Shown in pieces: positions 45,582 to 55,111 of a stretch of DNA of 64,000 nucleotides (positions are counted from its first letter, which is position 1; the number at the start of each line of letters is the position of its first letter). Both the position numbers and the translations under genes were made by a program. The DNA comes from Luteimonas colneyensis. Lineage in GTDB: Bacteria; Pseudomonadota; Gammaproteobacteria; Xanthomonadales; Xanthomonadaceae. The stretch is from contig NZ_JACSQJ010000002.1 in assembly GCF_014836665.1 (NCBI RefSeq), forward strand, positions 345,252-409,251, read 5' to 3'. Under the pieces are notes generated by a model that did not search any database, was not told the origin of the DNA, and saw only the letters and a list, made by a program, of their open reading frames with translations.

Positions 45582-46013
45582 ATGCGACCGACGTACGCCC
45601 GTACCGCCCTCGTCCTCTTCGCGCTGCTGGCCTGCGCGCTGCTGCTGCCCGGCTGCGCCAGCACCGGCAAGGGCGAGGCGCTGCAGCGCGCGCAGTACGC
45701 CTGGTCGGCCGCGATCCGCTGGGGCGACTTCGAGGGTGCCTGGAACCTGGTCGACCCGGACTACCGCGAGCAGCACCCGCTGACCGACGTCGAGCTGGAG
45801 CGCTATGCCCAGGTCCAGGTGTCCCATTACCGCGAACTCGGCGTGCAGCCGACCACGGACGGCACGGCCGTCCGCGACATCGACATCGGCGTGATCAACC
45901 GCCACACCATGGCCGAGCGCGGCATGCGCTACCGCGAGTCCTGGCGCTGGGACGAGGCCGCGAACACCTGGTGGAACACCGGCGGCCTGCCCGACTTCTG
46001 GCGCGGCGAGTAG
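45582..46013 (+). CDS. Lipoprotein of unknown function
   Basis: 143 residues. A clear lipoprotein signal (VLFALLACALLLPGC) precedes an alpha+beta domain reminiscent of NTF2/SnoaL-like folds by pattern: AQYAWSAAIRWGDFEGAWNL, then a central strand VSHYRELGVQPT, RYRESWRWDE and WWNTGGLPDFW. ATG 45582 is preferred because it opens the signal peptide; ATG 45552 would add ten residues. No enzymatic motif. It follows the thioesterase gene by about 30 bp. Confidence 0.7.
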   Translation: MRPTYARTALVLFALLACALLLPGCASTGKGEALQRAQYAWSAAIRWGDFEGAWNLVDPDYREQHPLTDVELERYAQVQVSHYRELGVQPTTDGTAVRDIDIGVINRHTMAERGMRYRESWRWDEAANTWWNTGGLPDFWRGE

Positions 46014-46083
46014 CCGCCGCGCGCTTTGCGCCGCCGGCGGCGCTGGGAGACAATCGCCGCCCGCCGCCGGATCGCCGACCAAC

Positions 46084-46524
46084 GTGAACTTCGAAGAACT
46101 GTGGGCCTTCCTCGGCCGCAACCCCATGCTGTCGCTGGCCCTGGCCGGCATCACCGTGGCGATCGCCTACACCGAACTCATGCGCGTGTTCCGCGGCTTC
46201 AAGGGCCTGCGCCCGGCCGAGCTCACCGCGCTGGTGAACCGCGAGGACGCGCTGGTGGTCGACCTGCGCCCCGCCGCCGAGTTCGAGAAGGGTCACATCC
46301 CCGGCTCGAAGAACGTGCAGATGGCCCAGTTCGATCCCGAGAACAAGGCACTGGCCGGCGCGAAGTCGCTGCCGGTGGTGGCCGTGTGCAAGACCGGCGT
46401 CACCGCGGTCGACGCTGCCAAGCGCCTGCGCAAGGCCGGCTTCGGGAAGGTCTACGTGCTCGAAGGCGGCATCGGCGCCTGGCAGCAGGCCGACCTGCCG
46501 CTGGCCAAGGGGCGCGGCAAGTAG
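46084..46524 (+). CDS. Membrane-anchored rhodanese-like sulfurtransferase (YibN type)
   Basis: 146-residue protein with GTG start, one N-terminal membrane helix (MLSLALAGITVAIAYTELMR) and a rhodanese domain. The active-site loop reads CKTGVTA with Cys at the persulphide position, preceded by VVDLRPAAEFEKGHIPGSKN. Likely a periplasm-exposed or inner-membrane sulphur carrier. The gene order rhodanese, secB, gpsA is conserved in many gammaproteobacteria (yibN-grxC-secB-gpsA in E. coli); grxC is absent here. Confidence 0.88.
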   Translation: MNFEELWAFLGRNPMLSLALAGITVAIAYTELMRVFRGFKGLRPAELTALVNREDALVVDLRPAAEFEKGHIPGSKNVQMAQFDPENKALAGAKSLPVVAVCKTGVTAVDAAKRLRKAGFGKVYVLEGGIGAWQQADLPLAKGRGK

Positions 46525-46581
46525 CCGACGGCCCCGTGCGATAATCCCCTCCTTATCCGAATCCCGCTGGAGCAACACGAG

Positions 46582-47112
46582 ATGTCCGACCAGGAAGCCA
46601 CCAACGCCAATGGCGCCGCCGGTGCGCAGCAGCCGAACGGCCCGCAGTTCACCGTCGAGAAGATCTACGTCAAGGACGTCTCCTTCGAGGCCCCCAAGAC
46701 CCCGCAGGCCTTCGGCGAGCAGGGCCAGCCGCAGCTGCAGATGAACCTCAACCAGCGCGTCACCCGCATCGCGGACAACTCGTTCGAGGTGGTGCTGGGC
46801 ATCAACCTGACCTGCAAGCTGTCCGACGAGAAGACCGTGTACCTGGTCGAAGTGCAGCAGGCCGGCCTGTTCAACCTCTCCGGCTTCGACGACCAGTCGC
46901 TGGACGCGATGCTCGGCACCCACTGCCCGACCATCCTGTATCCCTATGCGCGCCAGGTCATCGGCGACCTGATCCAGGCCGGCGGCTTCGCGCCCTTCCT
47001 GCTGCAGCCCATCAACTTCGAGGCGCTGTACGCCGAAGGCCTGCGCCAGCGCGCGCAGCAGTCCGCGCAGGGCGTCGACCTGGCCAGCGGCGAGACCAGC
47101 GGCAACGCCTGA
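46582..47112 (+). CDS. secB: Protein-export chaperone SecB
   Basis: 176-residue tetrameric chaperone that keeps preproteins unfolded and delivers them to SecA. SecB signatures are intact: [45 protein letters not shown], and [20 protein letters not shown]. The acidic N-terminus and the C-terminal SecA-contact tail (ETSGNA) are slightly different from E. coli. AGGAG-like GGAGCA precedes the ATG. A GATAAT at about 46539 could be a -10 element. Its stop directly abuts the gpsA GTG. Confidence 0.96.
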   Translation: MSDQEATNANGAAGAQQPNGPQFTVEKIYVKDVSFEAPKTPQAFGEQGQPQLQMNLNQRVTRIADNSFEVVLGINLTCKLSDEKTVYLVEVQQAGLFNLSGFDDQSLDAMLGTHCPTILYPYARQVIGDLIQAGGFAPFLLQPINFEALYAEGLRQRAQQSAQGVDLASGETSGNA

Positions 47113-48162
47113 GTGTCCGCCAGGCCTTCCATCGCACCGTCGGGCAGCAAGCCGGCGGTCGCGGTGCTCGGTGCGGGCTCCTGGGGAACCGCGCTCGCGG
47201 CGCTGATCGCGCGCCACGAACACCCGACCCTGCTCTGGGGTCGCGACCGGGCGGTGGCGGATGCCATCAATGCCGGCAGTGGTAATCCACGCTACCTGCC
47301 GGGCATCGACCTGCCGCCGGCGCTGCGCGCGACCACGGACATGGCCGAGGCCCTGGCCGGCGCCGACCTGGTGCTGGTCGTGGTGCCGTCGCATGCGTTC
47401 ACCGACACGCTGCGCACGCTGGCGCCGCTGCGCCCTGCTCACGCCGGCGTGGCCTGGGCGACCAAGGGCTTCGAGCCCGGCTCCGGCCGCTTCCTGCACG
47501 AAGTCGCGGGCGAGGTGCTGGGGGCCGGGGTGCCGCTGGCGGTGGTCACTGGTCCTTCGTTCGCGAAGGAAGTCGCGGCGGGCATGCCGACCGCCGTCAC
47601 CGTCCACGGCGATGACGAGGAGTTCGCGCAGTCCGTCGCCGACGTGCTGCACGGGCCGGCCTTCCGCGCCTATACCGGCAGCGACATGCGCGGCGCCGAG
47701 CTCGGCGGGGCGATGAAGAACGTGCTGGCGGTGGCCACGGGCGTGGCCGATGGCATGGGCCTGGGCCTCAATGCCCGCGCCGGCCTGATCACCCGCGGCC
47801 TCAACGAAATGCTGCGACTGAACATCGCCATCGGCGGCCAGCCCGAGACCCTCATGGGCCTCGCCGGCCTGGGCGACCTGGTGCTGACCTGCACCGGCGA
47901 CCTCTCGCGCAACCGCCGCCTGGGCCTGGCACTCGGCCGCGGCCAGAGCCTGGACGACGCCGTGCGCGGGATCGGCCAGGTGGTGGAGTCGGTGCAGACC
48001 GCCGACGAGGTCATGCGCCAGGCCGACGCCCACGGCGTCGAGCTGCCGATCTCCAGCAACGTCCGCGACGTGCTGCATGGCGACATCACCCCGGCCGAGG
48101 GCCTGGCCCGCCTGCTCGCGCGCGAGCAGAAGGCCGAGTACGCCGGCAAGCTGATCGGCTGA
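47113..48162 (+). CDS. gpsA: Glycerol-3-phosphate dehydrogenase [NAD(P)+]
   Basis: 349-residue cytosolic enzyme that reduces dihydroxyacetone phosphate to sn-glycerol 3-phosphate for phospholipid synthesis. The Rossmann motif [12 protein letters not shown], the VPSHAF region, the catalytic-Lys segment [13 protein letters not shown] and the [11 protein letters not shown] motif are visible. It starts with GTG at 47113, one base after the secB stop, so the pair is translationally linked. Confidence 0.95.
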   Translation: MSARPSIAPSGSKPAVAVLGAGSWGTALAALIARHEHPTLLWGRDRAVADAINAGSGNPRYLPGIDLPPALRATTDMAEALAGADLVLVVVPSHAFTDTLRTLAPLRPAHAGVAWATKGFEPGSGRFLHEVAGEVLGAGVPLAVVTGPSFAKEVAAGMPTAVTVHGDDEEFAQSVADVLHGPAFRAYTGSDMRGAELGGAMKNVLAVATGVADGMGLGLNARAGLITRGLNEMLRLNIAIGGQPETLMGLAGLGDLVLTCTGDLSRNRRLGLALGRGQSLDDAVRGIGQVVESVQTADEVMRQADAHGVELPISSNVRDVLHGDITPAEGLARLLAREQKAEYAGKLIG

Positions 48163-48196
48163 CGGCACTCCCGCGCCTGGCGCGGGCAAAAGAAAA

Positions 48197-48216
48197 CCCC
48201 GGCCTTGCGGCCGGGG
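48197..48216 (-). terminator. Rho-independent terminator of the Ax21-family gene
   Basis: Perfect 8-bp stem CCCCGGCC-TTGC-GGCCGGGG. Read on the minus strand the hairpin is followed by TTTTCTTTTG, a proper U-tract, so it ends the outer-membrane-protein transcript; on the plus strand it may also help stop gpsA. Confidence 0.85.
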
Positions 48217-48269
48217 TCATGTCGCGGAGCGGGGAGAGAGGTCGCCCCGCGACCCGGGGACTACCCGTT

Positions 48270-48836
48270 TTACCAGGTGAAGCGCGGGCCGATGAACCAC
48301 TCGGTCACGTCGCCGTTGAACTTGACGTCGCCGTTGAGGCCCCAGTTGGCGTTGAAGGCCACGTTGGCGCCCAGGCGGCCGTAGAAGTCGCCGTCGATGC
48401 CGCCGTCGTAGTCCTCGTAGCCGACCAGCGCATAGCCGTCGAAATTGCGCGCCAGCAGGCCGCGTACGCCGACCTCGGTGCTCCAGCCGTCGAAGTCGAG
48501 CTCCTGGCCGAGCACGCGGCCGGCGTCGAGCTTCTGGTAGGCGACGCGCGCCAGCAGGTCGGTGCGCGGCGCGATCTCGAGGTTGTAGCCGACGCCGATG
48601 CGGTAATCGTCGATGTCGAGGCTGGTGTTGTCGATCTCCTGGCTGCCGAAGCCGCCGAAGACGTGGAAATTGGGGTGGAAGGCGACCGAGCCGTTGACGT
48701 CGTAGCCGTCGGCGTCGACATCGCCGCTGCTGGCCTGGTAGCCGGCCTGGAGGTAGTTGTAGGTGACGCCTTCGGCGGCATTCGCGGCGAGCGGCATCGA
48801 TGCCGCCAGTGCCATGGCGATCAGGGAACGCTTCAT
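48270..48836 (-). CDS. Ax21-family outer-membrane beta-barrel protein
   Basis: 188 residues with a cleaved signal (MKRSLIAMALAASMPLAANA). The mature protein alternates in beta strands as in a small barrel and ends in aromatic FTW, the outer-membrane insertion signal. The pattern EGVTYNYLQAGYQAS, FHPNFHVFGGFGSQE, YRIGVGYNLEIAP, RVAYQKLDAGRV, ALVGYEDYDG and GPRFTW matches the Ax21 family of Xanthomonas and Stenotrophomonas. The earlier reports that Ax21 is a quorum-sensing signal were retracted, so no signalling role is assigned. Followed by its own terminator. Confidence 0.82.
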   Translation of the reverse strand: MKRSLIAMALAASMPLAANAAEGVTYNYLQAGYQASSGDVDADGYDVNGSVAFHPNFHVFGGFGSQEIDNTSLDIDDYRIGVGYNLEIAPRTDLLARVAYQKLDAGRVLGQELDFDGWSTEVGVRGLLARNFDGYALVGYEDYDGGIDGDFYGRLGANVAFNANWGLNGDVKFNGDVTEWFIGPRFTW

Positions 48837-49049
48837 CAGGGGGGATCCTCTGTTTAGTTCTTGCTTTAGGAAGAGGACCGGCCACGGGGGCAGGGGAGGG
48901 GAGAGAACCGATCGGGGAAATCGGATACCGCCCGTGGCCGGTGGACGCATTCTCCCAGCGTGAAGACAACGCCACCTGAATATTGAACCGTCTGGTGCAG
49001 GAACTTTTCGCGAAGCTGTGTGCCAGCGCCGGAACGTTGGCCTGGCGCA

Positions 49050-49514
49050 TCAGCCGGCGCCGGTGAATTCCAGCTGGCGCCAGGCCTCGTAGGCCACCAC
49101 CGCGACGGCGTTGGACAGGTTGAGGCTGCGGTTGCCGGGGCGCATGGGCAGGACCAGCCTGTGTTCGCCCGGGACGCGCGCCAGCGCCGCGTCGGACAGC
49201 CCGGACGTCTCGCAGCCGAACAGGAAGGCATCGCCCGTCCGGTAGCGGGGAGCGTCGTAGCGGACGGCCCCGCGCGTGGTGAGGGCGAACAGCCGTGTTG
49301 GCGCGATCGCCGCCAACGCCGCGTCCAGGTCGTCGTGCACGGCGACGCGTGCGTACTCGTGGTAGTCCAGGCCTGCGCGCCGCAGCTGCCGGTCCTCCAT
49401 GTCGAAGCCCAGCGGCCGCACCAGGTGCAGGCGCGCGCCGGTGTTGGCGCACAGCCGGATCACGTTGCCGGTGTTGGGCGGGATCTCGGGCTGGTGGAGG
49501 ATGATGTCGATCAT
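49050..49514 (-). CDS. trmL: tRNA (cytidine(34)-2'-O)-methyltransferase TrmL
   Basis: 154-residue SPOUT methyltransferase that 2'-O-methylates the wobble base of leucine tRNAs. The knotted-fold motifs are seen: EIPPNTGNVIRLCANTGARL at the start, LGFDMEDRQLRRAGLDYHE, FGCETSGLSD and the knot NRSLNLSNAVAVVAYEAWRQ. No signal peptide. Transcribed in the same direction as, and 49 bp downstream of, an SDR gene. Confidence 0.93.
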   Translation of the reverse strand: MIDIILHQPEIPPNTGNVIRLCANTGARLHLVRPLGFDMEDRQLRRAGLDYHEYARVAVHDDLDAALAAIAPTRLFALTTRGAVRYDAPRYRTGDAFLFGCETSGLSDAALARVPGEHRLVLPMRPGNRSLNLSNAVAVVAYEAWRQLEFTGAG

Positions 49515-49563
49515 CGTGCGCTGGCGGCTGCGGCGGGCGGGCAGGATACCCGGGCGGCCCCGC

Positions 49564-50280
49564 TCACCAGGGCAGTGCGGTCCCGCGCCAGTCGAGGAAG
49601 CGCCCGCTGTCGCCTTCGCCGAGGCCGTCGATGACGTCCAGCAGGCCGGCGGCGGATTCGCCGACGCTCTCGGTGGCCTGCTCGCCGCCCATTTCGGTCT
49701 GTACCCAGCCCGGATGCAGGGCGATCACCCGGATGCCGCGGTCGGCCAGCGCATGCGCCAGCAGGGCGGTCGCCATGTTCTGCGCGGCCTTGCTGATGTT
49801 GTAGCTGGGCGTGCCGAAGCGGCTGCACCCCGCGATCGAACCGAGCTGCGAGGACAGGTTGGCGACCGTAGCGCCGTCCGCCAGCAGCGGCGCCAGCGCC
49901 TGGGCGAGCAGCAGCGGCCCCGCCGCGTTGACGCGGAAGCTGTGTTCGAGGTTGGCCTCGCCCAGGCGCCCGAAGCGCTCGCCCGAATGCAGCACGCCGG
50001 CGTTGTTCACCAGCAGGTCGATGCCGCCGGCCTCGCCCAGCACCAGCGGCAGTTCGGCGGCGAAGGCCGCGCGGGAGCGGGCGTCGGCCACGTCCAGCGG
50101 CAGGACGTGCAGGCGTCCGGGATGCTCGCCGGCCAGGCCGTTGAGCGCGGTGGCGCGGCCCGGTGCGCGGCATGCGGCGATGACGTGGTCGCCGCGCTCG
50201 AGCAGGCGCCGGGCCAGTTCCAGTCCCAGGCCGCGGTTGGCGCCGGTGACCACCGAGGTGCGGATGCGGGGGGTGTCCAT
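49564..50280 (-). CDS. Short-chain dehydrogenase, carbonyl-reductase-like
   Basis: 238-residue SDR. The cofactor motif TGANRGLGLELARRLLERG, NNAG (LVNNAGVLHSGERFG), the catalytic YxxxK (SYNISKAAQN) and PGWVQTEMGG are present; Ser is found in NLSSQLGS. It resembles C-factor-like/CBR-type SDRs that act on carbonyl compounds. Start 50280 is divergent from the M16 peptidase with 114 bp between. Confidence 0.87.
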   Translation of the reverse strand: MDTPRIRTSVVTGANRGLGLELARRLLERGDHVIAACRAPGRATALNGLAGEHPGRLHVLPLDVADARSRAAFAAELPLVLGEAGGIDLLVNNAGVLHSGERFGRLGEANLEHSFRVNAAGPLLLAQALAPLLADGATVANLSSQLGSIAGCSRFGTPSYNISKAAQNMATALLAHALADRGIRVIALHPGWVQTEMGGEQATESVGESAAGLLDVIDGLGEGDSGRFLDWRGTALPW

Positions 50281-50394
50281 CCCCGGAGGATGCACCAGTC
50301 GCGGTGGCGGCGCCGTGCGGACCGGGACCAATGACCCGCTCGGGCGCGGCCGCGGCGCGCCTACCATGGCCGTTTCGATCCAGCAGGAAGCCCC

Positions 50395-53256
50395 ATGCCG
50401 ACCTCCAAGCCCCAGCCGCGCCGCGCCACCGTCCTCGCCATCGCGCTCGCCGCCGCCCTCGGCATGGCCGCGCCCCTGGCCTGGGCCGCGGCCCCGCCGG
50501 TGCCGGCGGACACCGGCGTGGACATCGCGTACGAGCAGTTCACCCTGCCCAACGGCCTGCGCGTGGTGGTGCATACCGACCGCAAGGCGCCGATCGTGGC
50601 GGTGAACCTCTGGTACCACGTCGGCAGCAAGGACGAGCCGTCCGGGCGCAGCGGCTTCGCGCACCTGTTCGAGCACCTGATGTTCCAGGCCTCCGAGAAC
50701 CACGATGGCGAGTACTTCGCGCCCTTCAAGCAGGTCGGCGTGACCGACCAGAACGGCACCACCAACACCGACCGCACCAACTACTTCCAGAACGTGCCGA
50801 CCACCGCGCTCGACACCGCGCTGTGGATGGAGTCCGACCGCATGGGCCACCTGCTGGGCGCGGTCACCCAGGCGGCGCTGGACGAGCAGCGCGGCGTGGT
50901 CCAGAACGAGAAGCGCCAGGGCGAGAACCAGCCCTATGGCCAGGCCTGGACCCGGCTCATGAAGGCCCTGTACCCGGCCGGCCATCCCTACCACCACACC
51001 GTCATCGGCTCGATGAACGACCTCGATGCCGCCGCGCTCGAGGACGTGCACGCCTGGTTCCGCGCCTGGTACGGCCCGAACAACGCGGTGCTGGTGCTGG
51101 CCGGCGACATCGACCTGGCGACCGCGAAGGAGAAGGTGGCGAAGTACTTCGGCCACATCCCCGCCGGCCCGGACATGGCCCAGCCGGAGGTGGACGTGGC
51201 GCGCCGCGCGCAATCGACGCGCGAGGTGATGGAGGACAAGGTCCCGCAGCCGCGCATCTACCGCGTCTGGAACGTGGCCGAGGTCGGCAACCCGGACCTC
51301 GACCGCCTGCAGCTGCTGGCCCAGGTGCTGGGCGGCAGCCGCTCCTCGCGGCTGGACGCGCGCCTGCTGCACCGCGACCAGCTGGTCGACAGCATCAGCG
51401 CCGGCGCCTACGGCAAGCAGCTGGGCTCGAACTTCATGGTCATCGCCAACGTGAAGCAGGGCGTGGACCCGGCGGCCGTCGAGGCCGCGATCGACGAGGA
51501 GATCGCGCGCCTGCTGGCCGAAGGCCCGACCGCCGAAGAGCTGGAGCGCGCGCGCGCCGTGTTCCGCGCCGGCTTCATCCGCGGCATCGAGCGCATCGGC
51601 GGCTTCGGCGGCAAGGCCGACGCGCTGGCCGAATGCGCGGTGTATGCCGACGATCCGGGCTGCTTCCGCGAGTCGCTGCGCATCATCGACACCGCGACCG
51701 CGGCCGAACTGCAGGCCACCGGGCGCGAGTGGCTGGGCAAGGGCGAGCACACCCTGGTGGTGATGCCCGGCGAGCGCACGCCGCTGGCCGAAGAGCCCGC
51801 GGGCGTCCCGCGGCCCTGGAACCTGCCGGAGGTCGACGCCCGCTACTCCACGCTGGCCGCCGCGGTCGACCGCAGCCAGGGCGTGCCGATGCCCGAGGCC
51901 TTTCCCGAGCTCAAGTTCCCGGCCGTCGAACGCGCCGCCCTGTCCAACGGCAGCACGGTGGTGCTGGCGCGGCGCAGCGGCGTGCCGGTGGTGCAGCTCA
52001 ACTACCAGTTCCCGGGCGCGGGCTACAGCGCGGACGGCGAGAGCCGCATGGGCACCGCCAGCTTCGCGATGGGCATGCTCGACGAAGGCGCGGCCGGCGT
52101 CGGCCCCCTGGAGTTCGCCGAGCGCGCCGAAGCGCTGGGCGCGCAGCTGGGCGCGGGCGCGTCCCTGGACGCCGGCACCGCCTGGCTGTCGGCGCTGAGC
52201 GACCGGCTCGACGCCTCCGTGGCCCTGTTCGCCGACATGCTGCGCCGGCCGGACTTCGCGGCCTCCGAGATCGAGCGCGTGCGCGCGACCTGGATCGCCA
52301 ACATCGCCCAGGAGAAGGCGCGGCCGCAGACCGCGGCGCTGCGCGTGCTGCCGCCGCTGCTCTACGGCGAGGGCCATCCCTATGCGATGCCGTTCACCGG
52401 CAGCGGCACCGAGGCCACGATCGCGGCGCTCGGCCGCGACGACCTGGTCGCCTTCCACCGGGCCAGCGTCCGCCCCGAGGGTGCGACCCTGGTCGTGGTC
52501 GGCGACACCACCCTGGCCGAACTCGTGCCGGTGCTGGAAAAGCACCTCGGCGACTGGCGCGGCACCGGCGCGGCGCCGGCCGCGACGAAGATCCCGGAGG
52601 TCGCGCGCCCGGCGCAGGCGCGCGTGTTCCTGATCGACCAGCCCGGCGCGGTGCAGGCCAACATCTACGCCGGCCTGCTGGTCCCGCCGAGCACGGATGC
52701 CGGCGCGGTGCGCCTCGACATCGCCAACGGCGTGATCGGCGGCGACTTCACCGCGCGGCTGAACATGAACCTGCGCGAGGACAAGCACTGGTCCTACGGC
52801 GCGCGCAGCGGTGCGTCGGGCGCCCTGGGCCAGCGCCCGTGGCTGGCCTCGGCGCCGGTGCAGATCGACCGCACGGCCGACGCCATGGCCGAGATGCAGC
52901 GTGAGATCGCGGGCTTCGCCGACGGCGAGGCGCCGCCGACGGCCGCCGAGGTCGACCGGATCCGCGCGATCAACACCCTGAGCCTGCCCGGCGCCTACGA
53001 GACCGCGGCCTCGGTGGCGTCCACCATCGCCGGCAACGTGATGTACGGGCGGCCGGACGACTACGTGGCGCGCCGCAAGGCCGAGATCGAGGCGATGACC
53101 CCGGCGCAGGTGGCCGAGGCGGCAAAGGCCCTCGATCCCGACGCCCTGACCTGGGTCGTGGTCGGCGACCTCTCGCAGATCGAAGCCCCGGTGCGCGCGC
53201 TGGAGCTGGGCGAGGTCACCGTGCTCGACGCCGACGGCAAGCCCGTCGCGCGCTGA
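50395..53256 (+). CDS. M16-family zinc metallopeptidase, secreted
   Basis: 953-residue two-repeat pitrilysin-like peptidase. A signal peptide (VLAIALAAALGMAAPLAW) is followed by the first M16 half with the inverted zinc motif HLFEH (HxxEH) and the downstream Glu in the QRGVVQNEKRQ region; the second half (YQFPGAGYSADGESRMG) is inactive and forms the other side of the chamber, as usual. Long proteobacterial members degrade short peptides in the periplasm; RQGENQPYGQ and PYHHTVIGSM confirm the family. Confidence 0.92.
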   Translation: MPTSKPQPRRATVLAIALAAALGMAAPLAWAAAPPVPADTGVDIAYEQFTLPNGLRVVVHTDRKAPIVAVNLWYHVGSKDEPSGRSGFAHLFEHLMFQASENHDGEYFAPFKQVGVTDQNGTTNTDRTNYFQNVPTTALDTALWMESDRMGHLLGAVTQAALDEQRGVVQNEKRQGENQPYGQAWTRLMKALYPAGHPYHHTVIGSMNDLDAAALEDVHAWFRAWYGPNNAVLVLAGDIDLATAKEKVAKYFGHIPAGPDMAQPEVDVARRAQSTREVMEDKVPQPRIYRVWNVAEVGNPDLDRLQLLAQVLGGSRSSRLDARLLHRDQLVDSISAGAYGKQLGSNFMVIANVKQGVDPAAVEAAIDEEIARLLAEGPTAEELERARAVFRAGFIRGIERIGGFGGKADALAECAVYADDPGCFRESLRIIDTATAAELQATGREWLGKGEHTLVVMPGERTPLAEEPAGVPRPWNLPEVDARYSTLAAAVDRSQGVPMPEAFPELKFPAVERAALSNGSTVVLARRSGVPVVQLNYQFPGAGYSADGESRMGTASFAMGMLDEGAAGVGPLEFAERAEALGAQLGAGASLDAGTAWLSALSDRLDASVALFADMLRRPDFAASEIERVRATWIANIAQEKARPQTAALRVLPPLLYGEGHPYAMPFTGSGTEATIAALGRDDLVAFHRASVRPEGATLVVVGDTTLAELVPVLEKHLGDWRGTGAAPAATKIPEVARPAQARVFLIDQPGAVQANIYAGLLVPPSTDAGAVRLDIANGVIGGDFTARLNMNLREDKHWSYGARSGASGALGQRPWLASAPVQIDRTADAMAEMQREIAGFADGEAPPTAAEVDRIRAINTLSLPGAYETAASVASTIAGNVMYGRPDDYVARRKAEIEAMTPAQVAEAAKALDPDALTWVVVGDLSQIEAPVRALELGEVTVLDADGKPVAR

Positions 53257-53302
53257 GCCGCGCCGCCGCCTCGCCCGCCCACCCACCGCCCCGCCGTCTC
53301 CC

Positions 53303-53391
53303 TGTAGGAGCAGCTACAGCTGCGACCCACTCACCCCGCAAACCCTGAACCGGGCTCGCACACCGGGTCGCAGCAGTAGCTGCTCCTGCAG
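53303..53391. repeat. Dispersed inverted repeat (REP-like), copy 3
   Basis: TGTAGGAGCAGCTACAGCTG and CAGCAGTAGCTGCTCCTGCA flank a 37-bp spacer that itself carries CGGGTCGCAG. One of two copies that bracket the DUF4156 gene. Confidence 0.85.
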
Positions 53392-53443
53392 TGGGCGGAG
53401 TGATTCCTGGGCACAATCGGGGCCTTCGCCACGGAGCCGATCC

Positions 53444-53752
53444 ATGCGTCCACTGCTGCTGATTCCCCTGCTCGCCACGCTGTCCGCCTGCACCTGGGTG
53501 CACATGGCGCCCGGCGCGTCCTCGGTGCGGGTCGCGGCGTCGCCGCCGGCCGGCTGCGAGAAGCGCGGCGAGGTGGAGGTCGCGGTGAAGCACAGCGTCG
53601 CCTTCATCGACCGCAACCCGCTGCGGGTGCGCGAGGAACTGGAGACCCTGGCCCGCAACGAGGCGCCGGGCCTGCAGGCCGACACCATCCACCCGCTGTC
53701 GGATCCGGTCCGCGGTGCCCAGCGCTGGGCGGCCTGGCGCTGCGGAGGCTGA
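53444..53752 (+). CDS. DUF4156-type lipoprotein
   Basis: 102-residue lipoprotein; the signal LLIPLLATLSAC ends at the lipobox and the mature sequence begins CTWVHMAPGASSVRVAAS, the opening of DUF4156/YjeI-like proteins. The two later Cys (AGCEKRGEV and WRCGG) could pair. No known role. Dispersed repeat copies 3 and 4 lie on both sides, 50 bp before and 40 bp after. Confidence 0.78.
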   Translation: MRPLLLIPLLATLSACTWVHMAPGASSVRVAASPPAGCEKRGEVEVAVKHSVAFIDRNPLRVREELETLARNEAPGLQADTIHPLSDPVRGAQRWAAWRCGG

Positions 53753-53794
53753 CCGTTCCCGCCTTCCGGAGCCAACCGGAACCGCGCACCCCAC

Positions 53795-53886
53795 TGTAGG
53801 AGCAGCTACAGCTGCGACCTCTGTCCCGTATGAGCGGATGTCCTGGCTCTCCGGGTGGTCCGGTAGCAGCTGTAGCTGCTCCTACA
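53795..53886. repeat. Dispersed inverted repeat (REP-like), copy 4
   Basis: TGTAGGAGCAGCTACAGCTG left arm and CAGCTGTAGCTGCTCCTACA right arm around a longer 50-bp spacer. It lies in the oleA upstream region, about 140 bp before the oleA start. Confidence 0.87.
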
Positions 53887-54028
53887 TGAATGTGAGAGGC
53901 CGCCGGGAGCAGCCATGTGGACGGCCGCGGAGCAGCAACGTGAACGGATCTGCGGGCCGGAAAGTGCGCCGGGGGGCGGAAGCCGGTACCCTAGGAAATC
54001 TTTGTTCCTGCAATCTGGCGGCAAGCCC

Positions 54029-55045
54029 ATGTTGTTCCAGCACGTAGCCATCGCCGGTCTCGCCCACATCGACGCTCCGCGCCGGCTGTCCTCCGACGAG
54101 ATCAACGCCCGCCTGAAGCCGACGCTCGACCGGCTGGGCATCAAGGCCGACGTTCTCAAGGACATCGCCGGAATCCACGCCCGCCGCCTCTGGGACGGTG
54201 ACGTCCAGGCGTCCGACGCCGCCACGCTGGCCGGCGTGAAAGCCCTGGCCGACGCGGGCATCGACCCGGACAAGGTCGGCCTGCTGGTCAACACCTCGGT
54301 CAGCCGCGACTACCTCGAGCCGTCCACGGCCTCGATCGTCAGCGGCAACCTGGGCCTGCCCGACACCTGCCAGAACTTCGACGTCGCGAACGCCTGCCTG
54401 GCCTTCATCAACGGCATGGACATCGCCAGCCGCATGATCGAGCGCGGCGAGATCGACTACGCCCTGGTGGTGGACGGGGAGACCGCCGACCTGGCCTACG
54501 AGAAGACCATCGAGCGCATGACCCGCGCCGACGTCACCGACGAGGCCTTCCGCAACGAGCTGGCCACGCTGACGCTCGGCTCCGGCGCCGCCGCCATGGT
54601 GCTGGCCCGCGCCGAGCTGGCCCCCGGCGCGCCGCGCTACCGCGGCGGCGTGACCCGCGCGGCCACCGAGTGGAACAAGCTCTGCCGCGGCAACCTCGAC
54701 GGCATGGTCACCGACACCCGCCTGTTGCTGATCGAGGGCATCAAGCTCGCCACCAAGACCTTCGAGGTCGCCAAGCAGAAGCTGGGCTGGGTGGCCACCG
54801 AGCTCGACGAATTCGTGATCCACCAGGTCAGCAAGGTGCACACCGCCGCCATCACCAAGGCCATGGGCATCGACCCGAAGAAGGTCATGACCATCTTCGG
54901 CGAGCACGGCAACATCGGCCCGGCCTCGGTGCCGATCGTGCTGAGCAAGCTGCGCGAGGAGGGCCGCCTGAAGAAGGGCAACCGCATCGCCCTGCTGGGC
55001 ATCGGCTCGGGGCTGAACTGCTCGATGGCCGAGGTGGTCTGGTAA
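54029..55045 (+). CDS. oleA: OleA, acyl-CoA head-to-head condensing enzyme
   Basis: 338-residue thiolase-superfamily enzyme that joins two fatty acyl-CoAs to a 2-alkyl-3-ketoacid, the first step of long-chain olefin synthesis. It matches the Xanthomonas OleA sequence pattern throughout: FQHVAIAGLAHIDAP, the catalytic Glu97 in TSVSRDYLEPSTAS, Cys123 in FDVANACLAFINGMDIA, the His in IHQVSKVHTAA and the Asn in GEHGNIGPASVP. The ATG at 54029 gives the exact family start. No other ole gene is coupled to it; oleB lies 2.8 kb downstream. Confidence 0.95.
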   Translation: MLFQHVAIAGLAHIDAPRRLSSDEINARLKPTLDRLGIKADVLKDIAGIHARRLWDGDVQASDAATLAGVKALADAGIDPDKVGLLVNTSVSRDYLEPSTASIVSGNLGLPDTCQNFDVANACLAFINGMDIASRMIERGEIDYALVVDGETADLAYEKTIERMTRADVTDEAFRNELATLTLGSGAAAMVLARAELAPGAPRYRGGVTRAATEWNKLCRGNLDGMVTDTRLLLIEGIKLATKTFEVAKQKLGWVATELDEFVIHQVSKVHTAAITKAMGIDPKKVMTIFGEHGNIGPASVPIVLSKLREEGRLKKGNRIALLGIGSGLNCSMAEVVW

Positions 55046-55070
55046 GGCCGGACCGCTTCGACGCCTGACC

Positions 55071-55091
55071 GGGGCCGGCTTGTCCGGCCCC
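55071..55091 (+). terminator. Terminator-like hairpin after oleA
   Basis: GGGGCCGG-CTTGT-CCGGCCCC, a perfect 8-bp stem with a 5-nt loop, 26 bp after the oleA stop. Only a weak T run (CGTTT) follows, so termination strength is uncertain. Confidence 0.5.
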
Positions 55092-55111
55092 GCGTCGTTT
55101 CCGGAGGCTGC

